NCBI RefSeq assembly: GCF_051020955.1
Contig: NC_135016.1
Span: forward strand, 30,329,131 to 30,393,130
Length of the DNA stretch: 64,000 nucleotides
Source of the DNA: Megalopta genalis
Taxonomy: Eukaryota > Arthropoda > Insecta > Hymenoptera > Halictidae
Reading direction: 5' to 3'
The notes below the pieces were generated by a model. That model was not told the DNA's origin. It saw only the letters and a list, made by a program, of their open reading frames with translations, and made no database searches. Made by a program: the position numbers and the translations under genes. Of this stretch, positions 12,172-25,700 are shown piece after piece. Position 1 is the stretch's first letter. Every line of letters begins with the position of its first letter.

Positions 12172-13336
12172 TTTTCCCAAATAGGAGTACCAAAGACAGC
12201 GGCCCTTTAAATTCGTATCTTCAAAATGTTTTTTAATTTATTGCACGTTGCAGATTGAAGCTTAAAATTTAGACATCGCTTTGCGAAAAATAGACAAAAC
12301 TAAACCATGACAGATTCGTCAAAACTGAATTTTGATAAATCCACGCGATGATTTTCTTTTGTTCTTTTCATTGCATCTCGCAGCGGAACCTGTTCAATGT
12401 GTAAGAGAATTTAAAAAAAAATATATTGAACACGTTTTTTGAGGTACTTCGAAGACGAACGATTGGCGAGAAAATATATTTTTTTATTCGCTGTATGTTT
12501 CATAACGAGGTATTTAATCGTACAAAATAATTTAGATGGTTAAACGTTCACGTAATTAAGCTGTAAATTAAATATCCAGACTTCGTGACAACAAGCTGTT
12601 ATCTTCTTCGTGTTGTTACGAAATCTAACGAAGAGGAGAAAGGTCAAATTAAATTCACAAAATTTATACTTTAGTTTGCAGTTTACTATCGCGTTACTTC
12701 TGCATACAAAATAATGTACATTTTGTATGTAAAACGACGCTTCCTCGACGCTCAATTCTGTACAAATCACGTCGTAAATTACTTTCTTCTAGATTCTATC
12801 TATTCCGGTACAAAGATTTCCAACGAACACATGTTTGTATGTTAAGTAATTAGACGCTATCTTGATTTACGGTGTATTCAACATTTACGTATAATCTGCA
12901 TCACCTACGCGTGTAATTATACAATTTTAACGACCGGCTGTTTTTCCAGTCCGATCGAACGTAAAAGTTGGCGGGAAATCTTTCAACAATATACATACGT
13001 TACTTGACGTCATCTGTGTTACGGTAGGTAACGTCGGAAAATATTGCGTTCTGCTTAAAATCGATGTAAACAATAACAACAGTAACATGCACTTCATAAA
13101 CTTGCACACATAATTCTCTACTATCGGCTGTATTCGAACGACTATAGATTATAATTTGAAAATTGTCAAGAATGTAAATGAATGTGCAATCGACACCGGG
13201 TACTTAACATATTTTACCGAATTTAATTTTTTTTTTTATGAGGAATCAAAGTTGCTTACGTTGCTCCCTCAAAAATTTTGACTTATTTCTTAAAATGTAA
13301 TCTATACATACAAAAACGTTAAAAAGACGGGTAAAA

Positions 13337-13487
13337 TAAATTATAAAGTCATTATAAATGAACCTAACTCGAAATTATCTTAACAATAAATTATAATAAA
13401 TAAATAATAGATAAATTATAGATAAATATAATTTATAAATAAATTATAAAGTTATTATAAATGAACCTAACTCTAAATCATCTTAAC
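13337..13487 (+). repeat. Direct repeat of about 48 bp, spaced about 103 bp
   Basis: The segment beginning TAAATTATAAAGTCATTATA at about 13337 and running through AATGAACCTAACTC recurs with few changes at about 13440. Short TAAATTATA-type units fill the spacer. It looks like AT-rich slippage or local duplication. Confidence 0.6.
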
Positions 13488-14405
13488 GATGAATTTGATT
13501 ATTAATTAACGCTCCTTATTTCTCACAATCAGGAAAATTTGACTTACGCCACTCTATGATTCTAAACCACTAAAACATTTCCAACCTGCGAGAAATTTGT
13601 GAGTTTCCAAAAATACAGACATACAGTTGTTGACAATCGGCAAACTATAAAATTCTCTTCCAAAATTGTCTATTTCTGTTTAGAAGCTGACGGATGATTT
13701 GAGAGAATATATTGTACTCGCATCACGTTATGAATTCCACATTATTAAAATTGTTTATCCTCCGATTAATTTGTGAACGTACTGAAGAGAGTTCGTAGTT
13801 CAAGTTAAGAATAATGCAAAATAAATGGAAACATAAATTGAATCATAATTTTGTTTCTTTTCGTAATATGATGTTGAAATTATCGAATAATTCTTTTAGG
13901 AAAACGTGCAAAAGACTGAACGCGTATGTTTAGTCGTTCTTTTTGTACTTATAGCCGATAGCGTATATGCGCAACACTTCGTGATAGCAACAACTACGCT
14001 TACAATCTACTTACCGATTAATTCCTTAACAGTATAGTAAAATATATGTATATTGTATACGCTATTGCTTGATCTGAGGTAACTCTCAATAACACGCTAT
14101 TGTTACATTTATTTGTTTGCTATTGTTAGTGTAATCGTTATACTTACTATCATTATTTTATTACTATTATCATTAGGCCGAATGCATTGCTGGAAATAAA
14201 TCAAGATTGTAGAATCATTCTATTTACTTCGAATACAATATAAGGAAAAATTATAAATAGTATAAACAGTATATACATATGAAACAATGAGTTGGAAAGA
14301 CCTCTATTTATGGATAGCGCATCTAAATGAATCAGGAAACAAAATGTTTTTGCATTTGTACAAAGTTCTCATCCTGTCTTTCACATACGATTCAAATGTT
14401 ATATA

Positions 14406-14982
14406 CAGGGTAGGGCACCTGTAAATATTTCCATTATTATTGGGTGGCATGAAAAAGTTTTAGACGATGAAGTTATACTAATTATTTTAAGGCGCACAAC
14501 TTTTTACGAGCTTTTTACTTTTTTTTTATGGAACCGTATATTCTTTTAGAGTTCACATTATCAATTTGTTTAAACTATCTCATAGTAACAGGAAATTCCT
14601 AAAGTGGAGAAAAATAGGGGTTGAAAATCTTTAACTGCATAAAAGCACCGCTTATATTTAAGACATTGAAAATGCATAAAATGCATTTGAATCACTTTGC
14701 AGTTTCGTCTAGGAATAATGAAGAATGAATAACATATTAATTTCAATAACGTCCGATGTTTCGATTATTACTGTCAATTACATAAATATCTTAAGATCAG
14801 ATAAACTGAACGGTAGATTGTCGTAGGTGGTTTTTACCATTTTAAGGATATAAACCTAGAGTATAAATTATAAGAATATAAACAAAAAAATACATGGTTC
14901 GATTTAAAACAAAAAAATACTGATAATCTTGAGATGTTTTAAAAAGGAAAATGATCTTGAGAAAAAATAGTGGCCCACCCTG
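14406..14982. mobile_element. 577-bp TA-flanked element with CAGGGT termini (mariner-like, non-autonomous)
   Basis: The left end CAGGGTAGGGCACC and right end GTGGCCCACCCTG are inverted relative to each other and flanked by TA (14404-14405 and 14983-14984). The terminal repeats are short and imperfect. No transposase motif is visible in either strand, so it is a deletion derivative or a MITE. Confidence 0.65.
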
Positions 14983-15675
14983 TATATCACAGGAAAGTAA
15001 CGAGACACTAAATTTCTATCGTTTAAATAAAGATCATACACTTTTGTTATTTTTGGAAATAAGAAAACGAAGTTTAAACAGACATAAAATAGGAATGAAA
15101 TTACGTTACATCGAAAATGTCTTATTATCATAAATAATGATTAAATGATTGCAGTGTACGTGTGTCTGTAATGATAGTATTGCTGTGTTCAAAGTATAAA
15201 CTTAACAGGGAATTCAGTATTGGCAATGTTTCTCAGTGAAGTGTTTGTATAAAAAGTTGTTATAAAAAAATGTATGTGTCTAGTAACAAATGAAGCTCGT
15301 AAACATTGTTTGCGTATAATAATGATTTCTTGTAAAAGTCGTTCGAAATGTTTACATCTTTTGTACACTGTGTTCAAAAGTCATTTGTCCACACAATCGC
15401 GCGTGTCTTTTGTATCTCCAGATAATTTATTCCGGCATCACATATTATTGTTTTCCAATCGTAAACGTTTTTTCAAAATTGCAGTTAGAACCTACTTATT
15501 CAATGTGAAGACGCTCTATAAAATTTGTTTTCTGTAATAGTATCTGACAAAAATTAGACGACGCAAATTTAACTGTGCAAAAAATAATCGTTAGAATCTT
15601 AAAAGTATACGGAATATAATAATAAAATTCGAGCGAGGGTAAACACTGAACGCGAAGGAAATAATTGAAATGTGT

Positions 15676-15905
15676 ATGCTACACGTATCGTTTACTTCTC
15701 ACAGTCTCATTACTTTTTTGGCAAACCGTGTGCGCAGAGCGACAACTTTCAATCTGTAAATGACATTACCGAGAATGGCATACTGAACGTGTATAAACTG
15801 CGAAAGAACTTCGACAAAGCGCGTAACATTTTGCAGAGGGAATTTGAACAGGCGTTCGCGTGTTTAGAGTGTCATTTACAGAATGAAATTCCTCGCTTTG
15901 CATAG
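15676..15905 (+). other. Unassigned open segment, possible exon
   Basis: One frame stays open from about 15672 to a TAG at 15903-15905 and reads like ordinary protein (for example NVYKLRKNFDKARNILQREF). Base composition is less AT-rich than the surroundings. There is no in-frame ATG. A possible acceptor (TTCTCACAG) lies near 15704, so it could be a terminal exon or a fragment of a decayed element. I do not recognise it. Confidence 0.2.
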
Positions 15906-16753
15906 AAAGTAGAGTTACATGCTGTATTTACAGAGCGAATTATAAAAGTAAAATGTTAAAGGAAACCGTACGTAGATAGAAAGGGATTCGGCAGTCAGTG
16001 TCAAGTACGCGATACACATTTGCAATCATCTCGTAGCATTCATCGTGAACGAGCGATTACAATTGTACAACAAGATTGTATTTCTCACAGTGTTAAAATT
16101 ACGCGGCGGGTAGTTTCACTGGGTCACACGTTCACATACGCGGCTCAGAAACGCTCGGTATCCATATCGTCGCTAAATTACTAATACTGTTGATTGTGAG
16201 CACGAAAATTTCACTAGCTATAGGACATGCATATTTCGTTTGGAAATAAACAAATGATCGAATTGCCTAACTGAAACCGAATAATCAGAAAAATATCTTG
16301 TTTTCTGTTCGTATTGATTCTCGTCCGGTATCAAAGTTCAGACATAACAAAAATATATGAGATTTGTAATGATCGATGTAAGATTATAGAAATTGCTCGA
16401 TAAACCAATGAGAAACGAATGCATTTTTCATGGGACATTACAATAGTTTGAACGATCACAATGTCGTATGTTATACGATTGAACGGTGAACCGTGGAAAC
16501 GGTTCGGGTGTTTTCACTTCGATTTAGAAGCTGTTGGAACGTGTCCGGAGTTATTTGCTTTAGAATACTCGGTAAAATTTAGCTTTTATGTTACAACTTT
16601 TCCCGACTCTCTTCCGAGATCGAACCTTCCCCTCGTTTACATTCGACTTTCGCCTTTAAGTTAACTACGACCCTGCATTGCGATAAGAAAGGAAGCAGTT
16701 CTTCTGATAATATTGTCGCAGAAGACGAGTACGCTCATTCTTTGTTTTTAATG

Positions 16754-19700
16754 TCAGAGAAGAATGCACTTTTCTCCGGTGTCGTGGGGATGCGCTCGTA
16801 AAGGCTGCATGGGTGCAGACGACGGCGAGGGTGGTCTACCTTCGACTGCTTGGATGTTCTTCATTAATTCTCGAAACACCTAGTGATAGTTATTACATAT
16901 TCATACCATAGTAATTCTGGATAGGAAGGACCTACAAATAAAATTGATCAGCTCTGTAGAGGGTTGACAAATTTTGAAGAGAAAAGATCATGTAGATAAC
17001 ACTAAATAATATTTTAACAATTAGTTAATAGTCGATTCTTGTACAAGAATAGGTTTAAAGCGTTTCAATAGAAATAAATGTGATTTTGTAGAACATGTAT
17101 AGTAAAATGTCTCAAACTTCTCCATCTGTGTAACCATACATATAAAACAACATTTTTAATTTCTCAAGGAAACCCGAGTAGTTTGGCCGAATTATACAAA
17201 AGTTATTTTGCTTTTAAAGTACTGGTTTATACTGGATAATGTTTGAAAGAAGTTTTGAAAAAATTACAATTGATCGAAGTCTTGGAAAAAATATGAAAAA
17301 AAATATGAAATATAATAATGAAAAATAATATGTAAATAATAAATAAATATGAAAAAAATTTCAAAAATATAATTTGCAGATTTATTTTATACAACATCCT
17401 GAAAATTCCATCATATTTGAATACGCAACAGTTTATTTTGTACGAATCTCACAATTAAACATTTTTGTTCGATTTTTTAAGCTCATCTAAGCCCCTTTCT
17501 TTTAACACAAGTCCTTATTTAAAGCGAAAACTGTACTTTTATTATGTAAATTGAATCATCAAATAAGTTAGTTAAATACATTTCCTTGTGGCGCTGCGAT
17601 TCGTATCTAAAAATACGTATCGAGTACCAATATCTAGACTGTTTTACTCTGTGGTATGTAAGCGATGTTTCGTAAATAGCGCCAAAAATCATTGCTTTTC
17701 GTAGAGTGTGAGTGTGATCATTTCATTGTATATCAATTTCATAATTTCACATGATTTCGCATTCTGCATGTGAAAAAGAACAAAAGTCCGAACATATCCT
17801 TTTTGAAAATATAAGGTTATATAGGAGACGAAGTTATATTGGTCCTTTATGAAACATTTGTGTACTTAACCTTTAGACTGCGGATTTTATGCATTTATGA
17901 CAAAAATAAGTAGGTCGATTTTAAAACAATAGACCGATTAAGAGAATTAAAGGGCGCCATTATATTATTTTCAATTTACTGAAATTGTTAAAAAAAGGAA
18001 GAACTTACTGTTGTTGCAATTCACATTTTGCATAAAGATCCGCAGTCCACAAATCATGAATTCTGCACGCAAGTAAGTGTTTGAGTCTTTAATTTTAAAT
18101 CTTCTGTGTTTTAAATCTAGTTTCATGTGCAATTTTAAAACATATGATATTGCAGCTTAGGAATAAAATTTGGTCGTTATTTTATTTCAGAGAATCGATT
18201 TTATCAAAGAGAATAATAGAATTTGATAACCATTTTGATGAAGCTGTTCTTATTGACAGAAATGGAAAACAGAAACTATTTTCTAATTTGAATAAAAGGT
18301 TCAAGAAAAATATATGTTACGTTAAAACTGATAAATCTGAGAAAAGGAGCTTTGTAAAACAATGTATACCTGGATTAAAGAGATTGAATAATTTCAATGT
18401 AAATCCTATTTCTAAGAAGAAACACTACAAATCACATAATCGTTCGGATGAAAATGTATTTGAGTGTTACAAATCATTAAATGAAAACAATATTTCAACA
18501 TATAATCAAAACTTACATAATGGAAATAATATAAAAGTGCAAGAGACAAAGAACATGGAAGAAGAAACAAAACAACTAAATTTTAATCCTTGCATATCGA
18601 AGGTAATAGAAGAATTAAAGCGAATATTATCTAATTTTATAATGCAAATAAACAATTTGCACCTAAAACATCTGGGGAATGAAGTATTAAATCAAGGTGA
18701 TGCTGAAGATATGGTATTTATTATTGGTTGCATCATTAGCAAATTGAAAGAAGAACTATGCGACCAAGAAAACGTATTAACAAAGTCCTATCTTCAACAG
18801 ACCCTAAAGTATAATTTTGAACAATCATGTTCTCACAAGTCTGCTAATCCTAATAAGAATACGTCACAGTTACAAACTAGATTATCATTACATGAAGAAT
18901 CATTGGACAACATAACTGTAGCGAATAATAATAAGAATAATTACATACCTGTAGAAATAAAGTCTCAAAAACATGAAGGGAATTTATCAATAGGAAGTAG
19001 TACCATCGCTACTGCTGTAATTGAAATTAACAATAAAATTGATTCGTGGAACAAACAAAATAAAAATTTTAATAATTTAAAAGAGATCGATGTCACTAGA
19101 ACAAGTATTAAAAAGCCTCGTAATATTTTCAAGAGCTTACATGATAATAATTTGGAGATCACAAAAACAAATTGGAAGTCTCCTACAGAAATTGAAACCA
19201 CCGTAACAATTGAACCTACTGTCACAGACCAGCACCCTATTAAAACTAAAAAAGATTTATTGGAAAAGAAACCAACATCAATGGAAATACAGTCTGCGGA
19301 ATCAGATTATGGCAATGATCAAGTTAGTATATGTAGTACAATAAATTTGATTTCTGAAGAGGATGATTTGTCACAAGATTATAGAGAACACTTTTGTGAT
19401 TCACACAATACGATCACTGAATTTGAAACTGAAAACTTGAGGTCCTATAATTCGGAAGAAACACTAATTATACCAAATAATAAAAAAAGTTCTACCTGTA
19501 AAGAATACTTAAATGTAAACGATACATCTGGTAATATTGAAATCGATGAAGCAGTTTCAATGAGTAGTAGTACATCTTCTCTTTATATGATTCCTAGTTT
19601 TTCACAGGATGTGGAGAATACAAATCGTGTAAATATAAATCCAAGTGTCAGAAAGCATAAAGATATTGTGGATAAGAAGTTATTTATGATTTGCACAGTA

Positions 19701-22700
19701 GAACTAGAAAAGCTTAAAAGTATATCGAAGACAGTAAGATAAGATGATACTGTTCTATTACCATACTTTTTCATTATTTAATACCACTCTACTTTTTGTA
19801 TAGATTACAAAAAAGTATATAAAGATGAATTTAATATCAATGTAAAATGAATCAGAAAATGTACTGAAATAAATGTAATTATATTTTCCCGGAAACAAAA
19901 TAGAATATGCTACACATATATTTTTATATTTATGTCTGTATTCATTGGAATAAAAGTTGATCAAAACAAGGGTTGTTTTTTTTTACCAAAACACTCGAAG
20001 ATTTCGTTTCCAGATCTTGGACAATATTCTTTAACTCTTTCCTAGTCTGTGACCAAAAACTAAGCTTCTAGTTGTTCCAATGTTAACACATGTGATGTAT
20101 TCGATTAAACTGTTGCTATTGAATATTTCTAATATTAATTAAATGTTGTTATTCAATATTAAAATATTGTTTCAATAAAATATATATTGCATGATATAAA
20201 AATGTAAAAGAATGCAATAGTTTTTTAGATTTTACAACAGTAGTGCAATAAGGTATATCTGTTTTAATGAAGTATTAATCAAGTTATTGCACTATCACTT
20301 GGAAATGTACATTATCGAATACGAAGCACGGAATTTCTTTGTCAAACAGATTCATTGTAAATCTTATAATTATAATGTTTATCATAAAGCACGATTGTGT
20401 GATGTAACAGACGGTCAGATGCAGAAGTAACAAAAGGGATTCGTACAAATAGTTTTCTTCTCGATTGGGATCGATACATGGTGATGTACTTATCAAGAGG
20501 GTTGTTTTACACTTACCTGAACAACACGACAGTTAAATCTGGCGCTGCATTCGACGTAGCCACATTGCCAGTGCTTCCGGACAAGATTGACGATGTCCCT
20601 GTACCTACTTCCGGAAGCAACTGCAGGCGATAATTCGTCTTGCTTGTTTCCGACTACTAATAATGGCACACCCCTCATTTCTCGACCTTCGTAAATTTGC
20701 TCTCGCAACGTTCTAATATACTGCGAAAGAAAGAAAGAATAGTTCTACAATCCAAGTCGTCTATTTTGCTTTTCACGCCTTCTAATATCTGCTACCATAT
20801 TGGAAAGCTGAGTGATTATTGCGTTGAGTCAAAAATTCCAGACGTTCCTTTGCATTAAGTTTGCAGTAATTTTGAATCTTGAATATGTTCCGAATTATTA
20901 GCACTTCGCGGATCATCGTCGCGTCTAGGTGTAAAAGCTTGTAAAGAGAGTAAATTTTCATCGAACACGATATTTTTTCGACAATTTTGTTTCGTAGGGT
21001 TTATTATTGCGAAGTTATTATTATCACTATGGGGCATTGAAAACATTAAAGGCTGCGTTAGAAAATGTTCATATCTGTAAAATTGAATACAATTTTTCCC
21101 TACTTATCGGACAGCTTGCCAATCTCTGAAACACAAGGATTAAGTTTTGGCAAGAACAACGTCTCGATGTACTCTGTACATCTTGTAGAGCCGTCAATGA
21201 ACTTCAATGAATTTTCATTTCGCCGTTTTTAAAGCATCCGTACTTTTAAAACCTGATCCGCAAAGTTTTGAATTTTTATCCTATTTTTTCAGTTTTCAAT
21301 ATTCCTCTGTTATTCACAATTTTTTAAAATAAATTTTTCAATATTCCCCTGTTCTTATAAAATCCCATTTATTAAAAACAATTGCAAAATAAATAGTGAA
21401 AAACATTTGTTTTTTAGTTAAATCTTATTCGATACTGTTCTATTTCTGTTGTATGCATCCAAATGCTCACTTTCGTCGCATTGATAGTTCAATAAGTTAT
21501 AATTTAATGAAGAATTATTTGGAACACCCGCAAAATCAACGATTTAAACAATTTCTTTAAATCCTCTGAAATACGTTTTTTGATATATTACTGGAAACTA
21601 CGACATATTCAAACAACAAATTCCGAAACGATACAGCAAACAGTGTTCGATCTTGCGTGAAATCACTATATAACAACTATAACCATCGGGCGACAGACGA
21701 TTTTCACAACTGCTACAATTGTCAATGTTTATTATCTTTCTCAACTTTATTCGTCAATTTTTCAAAACGTATTTTTGATGACACATTTCTTAGACATATT
21801 AATAGACTGCCAATTTTTGTGGAAAATAATAATAAACAATAATAATAATAACAAAAATAAAAAATAAACAAAAATCATTCTACATAGTTGATAGCGATAC
21901 AATGATATTCTCGAATTGTATAAATGTTTTTGCTATTTTGAATTTCCCAAAATCCGCAGTTTATTTATTAGTATCTCTGTTGTTTCTAATATAATACCAA
22001 TTTGTATCGTTTAATTCGAAATGACCCGGTAACCATAGTCCGAGGGTTAATCACTATTTATACCACATTCGTTATTTTGTTGTTGTTGTTGTAGGAATTT
22101 ACTTGCGAGCAATAGGCATTGTGTAGAACACGATGAAAATATTGATTTTTATAACTCGAAAGTTGTTGAGAAGTGGCTCGTGGCTGCGTGGGCTTTCAAA
22201 ACTACGTTCCACATTAATTAAGTGTTCAATTACGTACCTGAAATGTCTCCTGATTGCTGAGGTCGAACACAAGTACGTAAGCGTTCGCACTTCGCAGACC
22301 ACAATAACGGAAGTCGGTCCATTCGAGGTGCGAGCTGACCGGAAAATACGGGATCGTCGGTAGATCCGTGATTTTTAGCTCGTACAATCGGTCGGCGAGT
22401 ACCACACTCGGATAGAAGGTCTCCCTGCGCTCGGTTGGCTTGTATTCCTCGGAAAATTCGCTCCACACGAATTGCTGCAACGCACAAACCACGGATTATC
22501 GTCAGTTCCCTTCGTAATCCAAGCAATCTGTTCCGGTTAACAGACAGAAAACTGATTCAGGGAGTTTGTTACATAACTGCGAGATCGCAGATCGTTTTGA
22601 AATTTGTTCGCAAACTTTCATTTGTAAACTATGGAAATTCGGTGATACAGGCTTATGGTTTCTATTGACGATTACAGATTGCTACTGGGTGCTGCAAGCT

Positions 22701-25700
22701 TACTTGAAGCTCAGCTCAGTTGGAGTTTCTCGCTATCACTAGAATTCTATCAGCATTTCTAAGATTGATAAATGATTAAAAAAAAGATTATATTTCTATG
22801 GATTTTTGTGCGTTGTATGAATGCAATGGCGTGAGTTGTCCAGAGATGTTTTAAGAACATAGTGTTTATTACTGTGAGGAGGTGGGATCGGCGACGGGAA
22901 GAGAGAATTGAACCCGGTTACAATTAGACTATCTTTATTTACAATCGGGACTAAACCCGCGACGCTCGCGTACCGTTCCCGATGAGGGTTCTTACTGAAC
23001 TAACCATTCGCTCACCGATGCATCCCATCCAGATCATTCTTTCTCATTCTCACGGTTCGCTTTCACTCTGTCCTGGCTAGACGCATTCATTCTACGCGAC
23101 ACTCAAACCAATCGTCTAGACATTCGCTCGACGCTAACGCACAGCATGCAGCCCGGCCCATTCGTCCAAACATTCTTACGCCTTAAAACTAAACACATGG
23201 CGGAGACGTGGCGCCGGCTTGTCGCCGCCACATCACCCCCCCGCCAGTGATTGACTCGATCACGAAACTTGCAATCGGTCCGGGAAACGCACTCTTCTTC
23301 CGGACCGTGTGGTGCGTAAACCCGCACCTGGTGGTACTACTATGGGGGGCGGCACCGCCGGACCCCGAGATGGTGGCGATGGTTGGGGCGGCTGCCCCGT
23401 AAACTCGCTCGGAGTGGGTGGTGATGATGGTGTTGGTGGCCCCTCGGACTCTCCAGGTAACGCTGGCTGTGTTGCCCCTGGTATCGTCGGCGGTGCTGGA
23501 TCTGTAGCCAGCAAGTACGCCGGCTTTAGGCGATCTATGGTCACTGTGACCGCCTTGTCCCGGATACTGAGGGAGTAAGTCCGGTCCCCTCGCTCGAGGA
23601 CCCTGTATGGGCCGTCGTATGGCGGCTGGAGGATTCCTCGCACGGCGTCGTTCCGCACGAACACATGCTCTGCCGTGGCGAGGTCCTTGAAAACGAAAAC
23701 TCGTTTCGTCGAGTGATTGCTGCCAGGCGTTGGGGCGAGGGTCGCGAAATGCTTTCGTAATCCCGCGACAAAATCCCCTGGCAGCGGCAGCGACTCCGCT
23801 CTCTGTGGGACCAGGAATTCCCCTGGTAGGCGCAGTGTCTCGCCGTAGACCAGCTCAGCTGCGGTGGATTGTAAGTCCTCCCTCCAGGCTGCGCGGATGC
23901 CCAGCAAGATGGTGGGAAGAACCTTTGTCCAGCTGACGTTTTGCTGGCAACGGATTGCTGCCTTAAATTGGCGGTGGAATCTCTCCACCATTCCGTTTGC
24001 CGCCGGGTGATAGGCCGTTGTCCGCCAGTGGGCTGCACCTGTTAACTGTGACAATGCCTGAAACAAGCGCGACTCGAATTGTCGACCCTGGTCGGTCGTC
24101 ACGCGCAACGGGGTTCCGAACCGTGAAATCCAACCCTCGTAAAAGGCGCGTGCCACGGTCGAAGCTTCTTGATCCCGAATTGGGAAAGCCTCGGGCCAGC
24201 GCGTAAAACGGTCGACGCAGGTTAAACAGTACCTGAACCCCTCTGAGACCGGAAGAACTACAATGTCTATGTGCACGTGCTCGAATCTTCCGGTCGGCGC
24301 GTCGAAACTTCCCGGCGGCGCGAAAACGTGCTTGTTTATTTTGGCGCGCTGGCACGGAACGCAACCGCGAGCCCAACTCCGGCAATCGGCTTTGACGGAC
24401 GGCCACACATATCGTTCCGTCACGAGTCTCACCGTTGCTTTAACGCCTGGATGCGCCAAGCGGTGCATCGAGTCGAATGCGGCTCGCCTGAATTGTCCCG
24501 TGACGAAAGGTCGCGCAATCCCGGTAGACACGTCACAGATCACTTCAGTGTTCGAATCGGGCGGGCGTATCCGTTTTAGACGTAAATTGTTTTTTATTCT
24601 CCCGCTCATGTACGCCTGAAGTTCCGCGTCGCGCTGCTGAGACTCCGCCAAATCGGTGTAGCTGAAAGACTCTACCACTTCTTCCAACCTGGATAGCGCG
24701 TCGGCGACGACGTTGTCCTTCCCGGCGATGTGGCGGATGTCGGTGGTGAACTGCCCGATGAAATCCAGGTATCTAAATTGCCTGGGAGAACATTTCTCGG
24801 GCTTTTGTTGGAAGGCGAATGTCAACGGTTTGTGGTCCGTGTAGATGGTGAATGTTCGCCCCTCCACCATGTGTCGGAAATGCTTGATTGCCGAGTAAAT
24901 GGCCAACATTTCCCGGTCGTACGCGCCGTAATTCCGCTCGGCGGCGCTGAGCTTCCTGGAGAAGAAAGCCACCGGCTGCCAATCCTTTCCGACCCGCTGC
25001 TGCAGTGCCGCACCTGCAGCAAAATCGGACGCGTCGCAGAACAAGGCGAGTGGCGCGTCGTCCCTCGGATGCGACAATAACGCCGCCTGCCTCAAACTGT
25101 CCTTCGCCTCGGCGAAAGCCGCGGTAGCTTCCTCGGTCCACGCCAACTTGGCGTTACCCTTGATGCCGTCGTGCAGTAGGTTATTGAGGGGCGCTTGTAC
25201 CTGCGCAGCCCTGGGCATGAAACGCCTATAGAAATTTAGCATACCCAGGAACTGCCTCAGCCGTTTTGCGGTGGTCGGTTGGGGGTAGTTGGTGATCGCC
25301 TCCACCTTTGATTCCAACGGGCTGGTGCCTTTGGACGATACGGTGAACCCCAGGAATTTAACCTGCGCCTGGCCGAAAATGCATTTCGCCCCGTTGACGG
25401 TCACGCCGTACTTGTCGAGGCGTGAAAAAACTTCCTCCAAGTGGCGCAAGTGCTCCTCTTCTGTCGACGATGCCACCAGTATGTCGTCGATGTACGCGTA
25501 CACAAAATCCAAGCCGCGCAGCACCTCGTCGATGAAACGTTGAAACGTTTGTGCCGCGTTTCGCAATCCGAACGACATACAGGGGAACTCGAATAGTCCG
25601 AAAGGGGTGGTTATCGCGGTTTTGGCGATGTCCTCTGTGGCCACTGGAATCTGGTTATACGCGCGCGCCAGATCTATTGTGGAGAACACCGTCTTCCCGT

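Larger units (their letters stand above)
12172..16753. other. Intergenic region between the citrate synthase-like gene and the RASL10-type gene
   Basis: AT-rich DNA upstream of the citrate synthase-like gene and downstream of the RASL10-type gene, both on the minus strand. It contains a direct repeat (13337-13487), a 577-bp TA-flanked element (14406-14982) and one slightly coding-looking open stretch (15676-15905). No recognised gene was found. Confidence 0.6.

Noticed and set aside
23963..24406. Several long open frames in other frames across the gypsy pol region
   Set aside because: They are by-products of the GC-rich pol gene, whose frame carries all the conserved motifs.
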